Assembly (NCBI GenBank): GCA_012295275.1 | Contig: CM022670.1 | Location: 13,698,083-13,762,082, forward strand | Source of the DNA: Chrysomallon squamiferum | Taxonomy: Eukaryota > Mollusca > Gastropoda > Neomphalida > Peltospiridae | Length of the DNA: 64,000 nt | Reading direction: 5' to 3' | Shown: piece after piece, positions 36,850 through 50,200 of the stretch | Numbering within the stretch: the stretch's first letter is position 1 | Layout: each line of letters starts with the position of its first letter | Program-made: the position numbers and the translations under genes | The notes under the pieces: model-generated | What the model was told of the DNA's origin: nothing | Databases searched by the model: none | The model's input: only the letters and a program-made list of their open reading frames with translations

Positions 36850-37564
36850 ATGGACAAAATGACAGTGAAGATGAAAAAACAAGAAGAAAAGCAATAGCTA
36901 TCCTGAAATCGGGATCTGATGAAGAATGTTCAATTTGTTTGGATAGAATTAACTCCCCTGTTGTCACATGTTGTGCCCATATCTTCTGTCGGAAATGTAT
37001 CCAAGATGTCATTGACAAACAAAAGGTCTGTTCTTGTAGTAGAAACATTTAGTTGTTCTTCTTGTAAAGTTTTATAACACTAGTGTATAATAACTAATGT
37101 GAAGTGTGATTAAATATCCTTTCATTCGTTTATTTTTCACCTTTTCCTTTTTAAAATATATATCAGTTAGTTAGGAACAGTGATACATGTAAAACAATTA
37201 GCAAACAAACAAACAATCTAATCAAATCACAGCATAAATCAGCTGAATTTTATTGAAAACGTTAAATGCCTTATCTTAATATAAACAGTGAAATAAATTT
37301 AAGACATACTTCATCGAAGGATCGGTTGATTAAATTTATGGATACTTAAATTTTCTTCTGAGTTATTTATTGTTCATTACCACCCACTTTGAATGTCTTT
37401 TTGCCATTCATGTTTGTTTTAAAGCGCTTAGTTACTGTTTGCAGCCCAATGCAACATGTCCACTGTGTAGAAAAGATTTAAGCCAGAAAGATTTGATTGA
37501 GGTCAACCTGGATGATGATGAAACACCCTTTGCCATTCCAGATAATTGGAAATCAAGTGCCAAG
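36850..37564 (+). pseudogene. HLTF: Copy B exons 19-20: RING finger
   Basis: Exon 19 (36850-37025) has CSICLD and CCAHIFCRKC. Exon 20 (37445-37564) has ATCPLCRKDL. All eight zinc ligands remain despite the upstream lesions. Confidence 0.82.
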
Positions 37565-38458
37565 GTATTTCAGATACTTTTAGATAATCTCATTCTTGGT
37601 AAATGTTCTAGATAATAAACGTTTTTTGTTTTAGATTATTTTAAAATCCAGTAATCAAGAATGTTATTTGCAGACCAGATGTTCCAAGTTAGAGGTCTGT
37701 AATAGATTATATACAAACAAAATATGTTAATATGTTAATATATACAGTTGTCCGTTTACACAAAATATTTCAGACATTCTGCAACAATAAAAATTAGTAA
37801 CTAACTATGATAATCTAGGCACTGACTATAGTATTCTAGTCACTGACTGTGATATTCTAGACCATTGCTTGCCGATTTTTAAACAATGTAAAGTTGGAAT
37901 GCCCACCAAACTTGTTTTCTGCTTGTATCCATTTACATGTGCATTACAACATACACTTTATAAAATAGTTTAAATAAAAAAACTAAGCACACAACATCAG
38001 AAAAGACATGGTTATGAGTAAATTTCTAGGAATCTACAAGGCTGATTTTCTGTTTTAGATATGTGATATATATTCTAATACAATAAATATTTGTTTGCCT
38101 TTAGTGACTCTTGTTTTAACTTCCCCTTTATCATTCATGGTATGTTGAATTATAGGAAAGTCTCCAATATACCATACCTTTTTTTTCATTATTATTATTT
38201 TATTATTTTTATTAATCTGATTTGTGGATGGTGTTTACTTCTGCCAGTTTTGGTGATTAGACAGCAAAACCAACAGTTTCTAAAGAATTGTCATATTGGG
38301 TGCTTTTTAGTAAGAGAAGCCTATAGCAATACAATGGTCAACATTCCAAATATAGAAATAGTTAAGAAGGGTACACTTCTTGTACTTCAAAGCATAGTTT
38401 AAAATATTAGTAAATATCTTTGAGTAAATATTTAATTTAATCGTGGGTTTTTTTTCAG

Positions 38459-40990
38459 ATTGATGCTCTGATGAAATCACTAATCAAACTGCGAGAGGAA
38501 GATGTCAAAATAAAAAGTGTGGTCGTCTCTCAATTCACCAAATTTCTTGATCTCATAGAAATACCTCTACGGTAAAATATTACTTTTACTAATGTTAATT
38601 CTACCACTACTACTACAACTATTACTGCTACAATTACTGCTAGTATTAGTATTATTAGTGCTGATAACAGCAACAGTAACAATATTACATTTCATCATCA
38701 TCATCGTGATGCAGCCATCTTTTTCCATTTTTGGGCAAAAGCCTCAGTATGATGCTTCCACATCTTTCTGTCTTGCACTATCCTCTGCCAGATGGCTCCT
38801 TTCCAGTACAGCATGACCTTCCATGACCTTCATTTTATTTCATACCAAGATGTTTGTCTTCTGGTCCTGACATGTAAAATTTAACATACTTTTTTGTGTT
38901 TATTTCAGACACAATGGTTTTAAGTTTGAATGTCTTGATGGTAAAATGAAACCAGCAGCTCGAACAAAAGCCATCCAGACTTTCATGGATGAATCTCCTG
39001 ATTCACCAACCATTTTCCTTTTGTCCTTGAAATCTGGGGGCCTTGGCCTCAATCTGATAGCAGCTTCCAGAATGTTTGTAATGGAACCAGTGAGTTCAAG
39101 TTCAGAAATTACATTTTTATGTACAATCACCAACTCTTCAGTGCACAGTAACTATTTGTAGTTTTAATAGCTGATAGGCTTAGTGTATAAATTAAAAAAT
39201 TAGCCATGGACCAATGTTTACAAAAGCATTTAATTAGATCAGCAGATGTTAAAAGTTCAGTGATGTCATTTTTCACATACGCAAAATGTTTTTGAAAATG
39301 TGATGAATAGAAATATTTGGTCAAACAAGCAATACTATTTATCTTAAAGAATGATTATACCAGGCATCAATCCATTTTAAAAGATATCTTGATGAGAATA
39401 TTTGCACAATGATGATCTAAATTGTAAACATCAGATAAATGAACATTAAAATCAGATTTTCCTTTTTTATGTCATAAATACTGTTTTCATGTATAACCTC
39501 TAACTCTTCAGTTCACAGACTATCTTAGATCAGTAAACATCTGTAGTTTTTGTAGCTGATAGGCTTAGTGTATAAATTAACAAATTAGCCATGGACTAAT
39601 ATTTACCAAAAGTAATTAATTAAATCTGCAGATGTGAAAAGTTCAGTGATATCATTTTTCACAAACAATTAACAAAGATGAGTTTTCTTCATTTTTTAAC
39701 TTTGTTTTTAGATACTGAAAATGTGTTTGAAAATGTGATTAATAGAAACATTTGGTCAAACAAGCAATACTATTTATTTTAAAGAATGATTATACCAGAC
39801 ATCATTATCATAACTTAAATGATATCTTGATGAGAATTTTTGCAGAATGATGATCTAAATTGTAAACATCTGATAAATGAACATTAAAATCAAAATTTCT
39901 TTTAATTTTGAAATTTAAACTTGTGATACTCTAGATTATTACAGTCATGTTAACATTTTATTTTAATGATTTTTAATTAGAATAATTAGATAGGATTATT
40001 AAGTTCTTAGAAGATTCAAGCTTCAAAGCCATCTAGTTCATTAGAAATACATTTCTCAGTCTAGTCTGTGCTTTTCATTTAACATTTTCACCTGCAGGCT
40101 TGGAATCCTGCTGCTGAAAATCAGTGCTATGACAGAATTTATAGACTTGGGCAGAAAAAAGATGTGATCATTACAAAGGTTAGTGAGAAGCTATTGCATG
40201 ACTTTGTCTGTTTGATGCAGTATTTAAGAATGAATGATAGTTCACTCGACAGAGCAAAGATGACAGCATAAATTCAAATATTTTTTGTCTGATTTTTTTA
40301 AAGTAGGACACATGTGTTTAGTTAATTTTAATTATGTTAAAATGCTTGCCTAGAGAAAATGTTCTAATATTTGTAAACCAAACATAACATCTGTCTCTTT
40401 TTATTGAATAAAGAAGTATACTTATACTTGTTTTATCATAAACAGTAAACACTCACTATATATCATTTACTCTTGGTTTACTCACTTTCATGTCTTATAG
40501 AGAAATTAGGGGAAAAAATAGTAATAAATAAAAAAAATTCCTTTAAACTGCATAAACATATCAATATCAAAACATTTCTGTGGTCAGAATAAGTTAACAG
40601 TGAATAGATAATAAACAAAGTTGTCATATCTGCCTAAGAGTTGATTTTTTGTTTTGTTTCATCTGTTAGATAAATATAATAATGTCATGAACATTTGCAG
40701 TAAAATCTGGTCTTCCATAGTAAAAAGAAAATATATATATATTAAAAAATATTTTGAATACAATTCAGTACAATTTCACCACAAACTCATTAACTTTGAT
40801 TTAATTTGTCAATTATGTTTTTTTGTTTTTTTTTCATTTCCAGTTTATAATTGAGGACTCTATTGAGGAGAGTATGTGTGCTCTTCAGGAAAAGAAACGT
40901 GAGCTGATGAAGGGAATTTTCAAAACAAAGAGCGATAAAGAAAGAAGATCTGTTAAGACTGAATTCATCAGATCTTGTTTTAACTTGTAA
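38459..40990 (+). pseudogene. HLTF: Copy B exons 21-24: helicase lobe 2
   Basis: Exons 38459-38571, 38909-39089, 40098-40178 and 40844-40990 are open and end in TAA. Exon 22 reads FECLDGKM and LSLKSGGLGLNL, so the RLDG arginine of the other copies is Cys and the motif V Ala is Ser. Exon 24 has EESMC where A and C have EERMC. Intron 22 is extended by an internal duplication of about 320-350 bases (39160-39470 resembles 39525-39890). Confidence 0.82.
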
Positions 40991-42080
40991 CTCACAGCGT
41001 CAGAGGCGTTGTTATTTCATAGCAAGAATCTCCTCTTCATCTGCTGGATCAACAATTAGCACCTGACTGTAGTGCAGTCTGATTTAATCTGAAAAAACGA
41101 ATGAACTGTTAATCTTACACACTCAATTAGAAAATACACATGGAAACAGAAAACTTTGAATAAACAATTATCAAATAAATAATTGAATTAATGTTAAAAA
41201 GTAATATCAACACATTTTTAATGTACCTTAATTAACAGAATAAATCTTTACTAATTTTTAATTTTTATTCACTTTTAAACTTGTAGAAAAAAAAAAAAAA
41301 AAAAAAATTATTTATTTTATGTCTATTATCGTAGTTATTTTATTAGTGTAGAGTATGAATTATTTTTTGTTGTTGAAAATATATATTTTATCTTTTTTTT
41401 CATTTTTAAAGCCATTTTGAAGACAATACTGTTCTGTCTAGTTATACTGACGTTTTTTATGTCCTACTACGCCTTCGTCAGATCTGCTGTTTTATTTAGC
41501 TGAATGATGAACTGAAACATTTAACACAAGGTACAGAAGTACAGTGTGTACCATGTACCAAGGCAAACACTTTTTTAAAGGTGCTTATTTGTTACTGGTC
41601 ATTCTTTTTAAAATATTCTGAAAGGATTGCTCACTCCAAAAGTTTTACCAGTGTCTAAGTTATCTAAATTCTTCTAAATAGTGGACAGTCACAGTCCATA
41701 TGTAAAAAAAAATAATAATAATAATAAATAAATAAATAAAATAAAATAAAGCATCACAGTCCTTTACTAGGTTATTTAAATAGCTAGGAAGAACTGAATT
41801 ATAATTTTAAAAAATAATTTAATTTAACTAACTCGCTCATTAAATATGTTGTAGATATAGGGTCTGAATGAACCTGGAGAGTTTTGTTTCAGTGGCATCT
41901 GTTTCTTCATTTACCTCTATTCTTGGCAGGAGGCCTGTAAATAATAATAATAATAATAATAATAATCAAATAAAAAAAAAAAAACCACACACACTAACAC
42001 GTCATATTAAAATAAATAAAAAATAGTATATATAATTCTGTTAACAATCTAATGAAGTAACAGTATTAATAATGATGAGA

Positions 42081-42116
<36 letters not shown>

Positions 42117-42340
42117 TTATCAATAATAATGATAAAAATTATGTTTTTATTATATGTTTTTATTATATGTTTTTTGAAGTCATTCACTGTTTTTGAAAGC
42201 TGCCAGCAAAGATGGACACAAGCATTTGTAACATTTCCATCATAATTCATGCAAATCAGATCTGCACGAAGAACCCACACTAGCTATAAACATAAATAAA
42301 TTAAAAATAAATAAATAGAAATAGAAAGGTAACATTAAAC
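40991..42340. other. Second spacer, first part, with gene fragments
   Basis: AT-rich flank of copy B. It holds the exon 18 fossil (separate entry) and several A/T-rich simple tracts: (AAT)n-like at 41711-41750 and 41938-41966, and AAT/GAT triplets at 42068-42135. No complete gene is seen. Confidence 0.6.
41217..41680 (+). pseudogene. HLTF: Isolated fossil of HLTF exon 18 with flanking introns
   Basis: A full-length 119-base exon 18 (41412-41530) with acceptor TTTTTAAAG and donor AAG|GTACAG, flanked by intron sequence homologous to copy B 36050-36310 and 36437 on. Alone in the spacer, with no neighbouring exons. It carries an in-frame TAG at 41497-41499 (CTGTTTTATTTAG). It is a leftover of a further gene copy or of an unequal crossover. 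Confidence 0.85.
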
Positions 42341-42349
42341 ATAAATATC

Positions 42350-43340
42350 ACATTATGACCGGCACACCGACATAAACCCGCCGATAAAAACTCGCCGATA
42401 TAAGCGCTCAGGCGGTAGGCCCATAGTATATATAGATCTAAACGAAATAACCGTCATTTCGATCAAAATTTAATTCTGGCACAAGAGGTATCTATGATAG
42501 GTTTTGAAAATATCGTGAACCACTGTCAAAACAGTTGTTTGTGATCAAAAAGTTTAAAATAAAACCACGCCTACAAAAGAATCCACACATGACCGCAGAG
42601 CCCTTTTAGAAAACAATTTAAAGCTTGATGAAGATTACTCCTCAATAAAAATGGAGTTTACTTTCCGGAAGGGTCAGGTGCATAAATCTGTAGGCGGGTT
42701 CATTTATCGTTTTGACAGAAACTTAAGTAACGGAAATGGTTCTTGACGCAGTACTTCAAAAAAAAAAAAATGTCCAGTTCGGATACATTTGAACGATCAG
42801 TCAGGTGACAAATGTAATGGTGCACAATCATGTGGCTGAAACTGAAGTGAACAGTTCGGTAGAGATCTGCAACTTCTCGAGATACAACGCCATTTTTGAT
42901 TCAGCAACAGCAAACTGTTGCTCAGTTTCCGAAATATACATCCACTCAAAGAATGACTGAAAGAAAACGGAAGGGGATGGTGAACCTGTGCGGAATCCAA
43001 GAACTGTCAGTCAAATCGACATTCCAGAAATGTGAAAAAAGCTATGAGAGGAGACACATTTGTGCTACATCACTCCGGTGCAGATTCTTCATCTTTGTTT
43101 CTTAAATAATAATCAGAATAATAAGAAGAATTGTTCTATTATTAGCGCGGTTTCGTCATCGTCCCAACGTATGACCACAATTAACAGATTATATTAAAGA
43201 ATTTGTTCTGTTAATAAACGAAATAAATTACTGAATGAATCACATAATTAAACAAACATGTCAAACCCACAGACACACATCTTTTGAAATGTTATTATGT
43301 GATTCATTCAATATACACACATACACAAACAAAATTTATT
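42350..43340. other. Higher-GC unique segment in the second spacer
   Basis: Composition changes sharply from AT-rich repeats to mixed sequence. Near 42365-42410 a short motif repeats imperfectly (CACCGACATAAACCCGCCGA, then CTCGCCGATA). The rest holds only short open frames with no recognisable protein. It has no counterpart in the first spacer. It may be an inserted repeat element or a fragment of another locus. Confidence 0.4.
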
Positions 43341-44171
43341 ATTTTAAGATTATTTTAAGAACATTTCAAGAACTCAGTCTACTTTTAATTATTTATTTTA
43401 TTACAACTTATTCTTGTTTTCCATTTCGTTTTACGCATATAGTAAATATACACTAACAGTCTGTATACATAAAGGCATTCACATATGATTATCTGTAAAT
43501 TATGTTAGTATATGAGTGTGTACATCTGTGTTTTTATGGTGTATCCGTGTGTTAGTGTGTGTGTATGTGTATGCGTGTTTGTAGATTAGTGTATATACAA
43601 AGCTACACGTATATTCCTATGTCCAGGGACGTTCTGTATTATTATGTTACAAGACTACTTTATGTTGACGCATCTCAAACCAAACGTACTTTCAACGTAA
43701 TTATGCGACGTACATGGGTTATGAACATTCAGAATAAACAGTCTGTTTCCATAAAGTATCAAAATATTATTATAAATTCTAATTATTTATGACTGATACT
43801 AAACTGTCGGCGTACAAATTTGAATCGCACATCACGATACTAAGTGTTTTCCATCTATTATTATTATTATTATTATTATTATCATCATCATCATCATCAT
43901 CATATAATTCAACAAACTTCATTTATTAATCATATCATCTGCGGCAATAACGTTATTTTTAAGTTCTCTTAAGTGTACTGTTTTAGCGTATACTTCTTAT
44001 TTTTACTAAAAACATAATCTAATATATAATCGGTTTTACAATAATTAATTTTGTTCAAAGTAAGTATATTATTTCATGTTCGTAGTGCCCTAAACCCAGA
44101 ATATTGAATAATTATGTAAAAATTAGTGATGGTAATAGCACTAGAGATGGAAATAAAAGATTTAAATGTCA

Positions 44172-44226
<55 letters not shown>

Positions 44227-44330
44227 GAAAACCCAAACATATTACTCTTGTGAATGCCATTGTTTTAATTATACATGTTTAATTTGGCAAAATATCATGA
44301 CAATTTATGGTTAAAATGTTTTTTCTTTGT
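43341..44330. other. Second spacer, part homologous to the first spacer
   Basis: 43361-43470 matches 17075-17180, 43715-43790 matches 18830-18900, and 43937-44280 matches 19800-20190. Microsatellites are (ATT)n/(ATC)n at 43857-43902 and (AAT)n at 44172-44226. No gene is seen. Confidence 0.65.
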
Positions 44331-44334
44331 GCGT

Positions 44335-44520
44335 TTCAATGCCGCCATCCACCCCGATTGTCATATTATATTTTTTACGATTTCGTAAGAACAACCTTTC
44401 AGCCTCGTTGTCGGGGTATTTTTCCGGGTTTATTAAAATTGAAATAGTTTCGAGGAAGACCTGAAAAAAGAAGATTTTTGTTAAAAATGGCGTAATGGTA
44501 CTGTTATCTACAAGTTAATC
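44335..44520 (+). promoter_or_regulatory. Conserved block upstream of copy C: putative promoter or 5' exon
   Basis: Counterpart of 20230-20420, sharing ACGATTTCGTAAGAA, TTTTCCGGGTTT and AGTTTCGAGGAA. It ends in ATGGCGTAATGG, a possible donor context. It lies about 0.5 kb before the first recognised exon of copy C. Confidence 0.45.
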
Positions 44521-44690
44521 TCTGTCGTTGAGTTCATATTTAACGTTATTTTAGATAGTATTACGAAATAATTCTTAAAGAAATAATAATTTTAATATTT
44601 AAGTATCTACTTTCACTTTCAACTTATTAATTTTTATTTATTTTTTAAACTTGTCACTTTAAAATTCGTAATCTGCGATCTTATTATTTT

Positions 44691-44730
<40 letters not shown>

Positions 44731-44855
44731 GTACTAGTAGTAATACTAATAGTAGTAGTATTAATAATTAATAATAATAAAAATAGTAGTAGTAGTAGTA
44801 GTAGTAGTAGTACTAATAATAGTAGTATTATTATTAATAATAATAATAAAGGATC
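44691..44855. repeat. AAT/AGT triplet microsatellite upstream of copy C
   Basis: Mixed AAT and AGT triplets in the same relative place as 288-489 and 20778-20880. Confidence 0.9.
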
Positions 44856-44964
44856 GTTATATTTTATTTATTATACTGGATTTTGTTTGTAAATTTGGAT
44901 ATATATATATATTTGTTTATATGTATGTGTATATCTAGAAATCTATTACTTTTTCATTTCACAG

Positions 44965-46873
44965 GTGAAATGCTCTGACACTGTTAAAATAAATGAGGAA
45001 AAAAGTAATACACTGAAAGTGAATTATTGAAAATGCAGTCTAATGATGGAAAACCATGGAAACCTTATCTTAGTAAAAATGATGTTGAGTGGCTGGCTGA
45101 GCTCAGCCAAGCACAAAGTACATCAACAGTGGAGGAGATGCTGGACGATGGGGAAACACTGTTGTGTACACTTTACAGTGAGATTGACAGAATGCTGTTT
45201 TCTAATGGCAAAGTAAGATAAAATGTTTTAAATTATTTTACTTATTTATTTCTATACGATTTATTTAGCAATGAAAGTATCATTGTATCTGTTATTTAGA
45301 AAAATTATATTAAAGTGAACCAGTGGTGATGTTGGTAAATGTTTTTATTTACTTACAAGTAACAGTTTTACTTGTCCCTAAACACCAGCCTTTGCTGATC
45401 ATAAAGTATAACAAAATGATAAGTATGCATTAAGGTCACTTTCACACACACACACACAGGGTGTTTATTGTCATAATTTTTATTGGCAAAGAATCATTAA
45501 CAGATAAAAAGTTCACTTGTCTGTTCACAGCAATGGATATAATGACATGAAGAAGGATGGTAAAGTGACCTCATATATATATGTGTGTATGAGTGTGTGG
45601 CTGTCTGTGTGTGTGTGTGTGTACACACACTCATTTAAATCAGAGAGGTAGTTCAGATTAATATATTACAGTTTAAATCAGATAATTTAGATTTAATGTT
45701 CTGATTAAACAAGACACATCAATTGTGTTTGAATTTGTAGGCTGATCACCTTGAACAGGTAACTCTTCAACGAGAGCCCTTCAGCCATTTTAATACCATT
45801 AGAGTGGAAAATAAAGATGGAAAAATTGTGGGATATATTGAGAGAAGTATGACTGAGCCACTGGCTGAAATCATGGACAAGCAGTTGGCTAGAATTGAAG
45901 CGTACGTATATTACGATAATATTTCGAGGCTGGATTTATTACTGCAAGATGTTAACCAACAAAAATGTTTCCTTTTTTATTTTAGGATTCCATTGTTATT
46001 ATTATAATTGTGTTGTTATTAATATTTGTAACTGCTATAGCATAATTGTAATTCATTTTGAGAAATTTAAATCTAAAAAAAACAAAAAACAATAAAAAAT
46101 ATATATATATTTTTGTAAATTTATTATAGAATATGCTTTCTGGAATTTCTGTATGTTTTTATTCTTTAAAACAGAAAAGACCAGGTAGGAGACCGAGGTA
46201 GTCCTTATTATCAAGTGTTGTAGTGAATTAGAATGTGTGATAAAAGTGTTGCACATATCTTGTAAAGGTGATTAGATGCCAGGGCTGAATAATTTGGAAA
46301 GTTGCTTGTCCTACAGCAAAATTTAGCCTCCCAAAATTTAAAGAGTTGTTTTGAGTAAAAATCAATGTATCATGACTGAAAACAAGGTTCATTAAGTCTA
46401 GGCAAATGTAAGACAACAAAAACAGCAATAAAAAAGAAAAAGAACACTGATAAAACTGTATGTAATAAACAGTTAGTTGCTCTGTTGTAATAATCATTTG
46501 GTGTAATTAACATACATAAATTATGAGAAGACAGTCAGATCACAATGTGAGCAGTGCTTGATCACAACCAGTGAAATAACACAGCCCTCAGAATGTAAGT
46601 ATGTGTCTATTTTCAAAACTGTAGTCCTACAAAAACAGTTAATTGAATCTATATTTAAACACATACAGACACAAATGTTTTCATCAGTGTTGTATTTTCA
46701 TTTTTCAGTATAGTTCAACAAGACCTATATACATTTGGGGTTAAACTGGAAATCTGGTGCAAGCTAAAAAACTATCAACATGTTTCATTTATTCTTCAAA
46801 ATCTCTCATTTACAAGAAATGATTTATCAAAAGAGGTATATGTTTAATGTATCTCTTTGTAAAGAGTACACAC

Positions 46874-46927
<54 letters not shown>

Positions 46928-47251
46928 TTTTTGATGATTATATAATAATAAAAACATTCTCTCATGTTTAATATATTCAAAAATCATAATTGTGTACATG
47001 TACACAGACATAAATAAAATTTTATTTTCATATACATATATCATTTCTTTATTCATCTATTCAGGTGGACAGATTATTTGAATCTTTACCTGAGGGTGAC
47101 AAAACATCAATGGCAGAGGCAGCACCAGTCAGTATTGACTAAATTTTGTTATACTTCATATTTAAATAATTGTTTACTTATATATTTTGTCTAAATTACT
47201 AATTAATTATATCTAAATTAACTCTGACAGGTACATGTGTACATATATATG

Positions 47252-47289
<38 letters not shown>

Positions 47290-50200
47290 GAATATATATA
47301 TATATGTATGTATATATCTATATATATATATCTTATTTTTACTCTCACTCTGCTTTATTTATATGTATGCTGGCACACTGATATAAATTTAAGAAAATTT
47401 AATTAATTATATGTAAATAAATTCTGACAAATACATATCATATTTGGATGTGTGTGTGTGTGTGTGTGTCACTTTTACTCTCACTTTGTCCTTATTTATG
47501 TAATCTTCAACTATATGTTGATGATGCCACATAGCTATAAATTAAAAAAAATATGTTCAGTGTCTTTAAATAAAACATTTTTCTTTTTTATAATTTGTTC
47601 TTACACTTCCTATATTCTAAATACTTCATTCATTCTTCCAAGTGATTGTATAATTTGAAATCTAGTCTAACCTTTGCTAATAATAAAGACTGACAATAAC
47701 ATGGCTTACTCAAGTAAATACTGAACTGATTATTGTTTTTCCTATGTATATATTTAAGTTTTGAAATTCAGTTTCTACTTTTCATTTCCTTTTACATAGA
47801 TCATGGCCATACATTTTAGGTTTTATTCTTGTCAAATTCTTCCGTTATTGAAGTTAATCCACTTGTTAAAATGGCATCTAAAGTTTTCCATAATGGTGAA
47901 AGACACCAAGACTAAGTTTTACCCCATCATTTTGGTTACAAGATTTTGAAAGTATTGTGTTTATTTTGCAGGCTGTGAAAACAGCACTGTATCCTCACCA
48001 GAAACAAGCTTTGCACTGGATGATTTCACGTGAAAATGATAACATCCTGCCACCATTTTGGGAAGAACAGAGTAATGGGACTTACTACAACACAGTGGAT
48101 AAATCAACAGTCAAAAAAAGGCCAAAAAGCATCAAAGGAGGTAGATTAAAATATTCCTTAGTTAGTGTCCCCATAGATATATGTGCATTTTAACAAGAAA
48201 CAAAACATTCACTCTTAAGAACACAAGATATATGTACATTATTTATTATACATTGGTGAACTTAAAATAAAAAGTGTGAAGTAAGAATATCGGATTCAAT
48301 TGTAGGTCTTCTAGCTGATGACATGGGTTTGGGCAAGACACTGACGACGATTGCCTTGATTCTGACAAACTCTGCTGACAAAAAGCCACTGGTGGAACTA
48401 AACTCAAGCTGTCAAATGCTGCCAGTTCAAATAAAAGAAGAAGTAAGTATAGAAGATTATTCCACATTAATTTGGAACCCAGTACTGGGGAATCTGGGGA
48501 CAGATGAGCCATTTTTAAAATATTTGGTCATTTTGCCCAAACCTTGTTAGCTGTTGACTGAAAAACTGTTGATACTTAAGGAGGCATACTGTTCTCGACT
48601 ACAATTATCATTGTGGGAGACACTTATGTAATTGGACTTCATATTCCCTATTGTCATCATTTGGTTGTGTGATTATACCTGTCTAGTGAACATTGCTCTT
48701 CATTAGCTCTGCTGAGAAGAGATCTCTGTATGTCTTCCATTCTTTTTATACCAGATACAGCACTCTGGTCTATCCAGGAGAATAGTACTACCAGTAATTA
48801 ATTATCTATCAAATAACATTGATTTTATTGCTATATTTAGTTTATGGGGTCACTTGAAGGTTCCTATAGCTCATTGGTCCCCAGTCTCCCCTACATAACA
48901 GAGGGAAATAAAAACAACAACATTTAGAAAAGAAAGACTTGTTTTCTTTACTGCTGAACAGAAAAAAATGCTAGGAAGTTCACAGAATTATTTTGCAGAT
49001 AAGTGGTTATAATGATAAAATTAAATGCACTTCCAGGATTCTGCTTAGCATCTATAGTTGATGTAAATTCGCTTTTCTGAGGTGAGAGAAGTTTTACAAA
49101 AAACATGAAAAGTTATATTGGTTGATGGTAAATGCATTTTTGTTTTTTAAATGATAAATCAGGGGATATTTTAATCTCTACCTAACCATACAAAAGTGAT
49201 TAAATATTCACTGCTAATTTGTTATTAAGAAAAAGTGTAAACCTCTGAAGTGATACAATATCTCTCCTTTTGTTAAACTTATATAAACAAAACAGAAACA
49301 ATAATGAAAATAAATAACTGCACCTTAGCTTTACTAATAATAAAGTATGACATTAATATAACAAACTCATTAAGAAGCATGGGAACCAATTTTTTTCCCA
49401 TCATTTAAATATGCAACATTTTCTAAAATCTTATATAGAAATAAAAAAAAGTATTCTAGAGAATTAGAAAAAGCACCACTATAAGTAATTTATTCATTTT
49501 GTTTTTTTTATCTTCTTTGTAAATAAAATATCATCAGTCTACTTTTAGCATTTTACAGTTGTTCTGTCTATGTCATTAATCATTTTACAGCCAGTGTAAT
49601 CATTATTTAAATTAATTTTCAGAATCTTTTGGATTTTGCTGAATATGTTGGTAACATGAAAATGGTTAATAATTTATCAGATGTTGACCCACATCCCTCA
49701 ACAAGCAAGACAAATGAAGATTGTGAAGCAACTGAAATATCAGATTCTTTCCAAGAAGATGGTGGGTAGAATATACTTTTTATTTAAGCAACTGTAAAAT
49801 TGAAAATTAAAATTCAGTAATGTTATAAATGATTACAAAAATAGGTTACCATGGAAATTAATCTAAAACATACTGCTATATTTACATGAGCATTTAAAAG
49901 TAATACTTAACGTGGTAAACTATCCATAAACAGTTGTTTCAAAAACAGAATCAGAGTTTGTTTTTATTTTCTGTTCTCTGCATTTGGATGTATCCAAAAA
50001 GATATTTTTTAAATCTGAATTTACTTTGTTTTTTTAGATGAAGATATTGATAACAGAGATAAAAATGAACAAGATGATGTGCCCAGCACTCCAAAAATAT
50101 TTTCATTGACAGCAAAGTAAATTTTCTTCTTCTTGTTTTTCTTTTTTTATAATTTTAACAATACAAACCAGTATGATTTCATGAAGCATAAGTCATCAGC

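Larger units (their letters stand above)
21235..40990 (+). pseudogene. HLTF: HLTF-like copy B, probably a pseudogene
   Basis: Exons or their remains: 21303-21482, 22065-22231, 22967-23093, 23417-23479, 24162-24330, 25144-25280, 26066-26204, 26614-26677, 30154-30251, 30874-30953, 31249-31336, 31567-31686, 32490-32566, 33121-33267, 34091-34225, 34841-34976, 35443-35634, 36318-36436, 36850-37025, 37445-37564, 38459-38571, 38909-39089, 40098-40178, 40844-40990. Three independent lesions are visible. The exon 2 donor GCGTACGT has become GCATACGT. Exon 15 lacks one base and stops at 34196-34198 just past the DEGH box. The exon 17 phase-2 donor GTGTAA has become GTCTAA. Other exons stay open and similar to A and C, so decay is recent or gene conversion has refreshed parts. 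Confidence 0.85.

Noticed and set aside
42797-43105. Overlapping 67-69 residue frames on both strands
   Set aside because: No recognisable domain, no splice-site support, and no counterpart in the other spacer.
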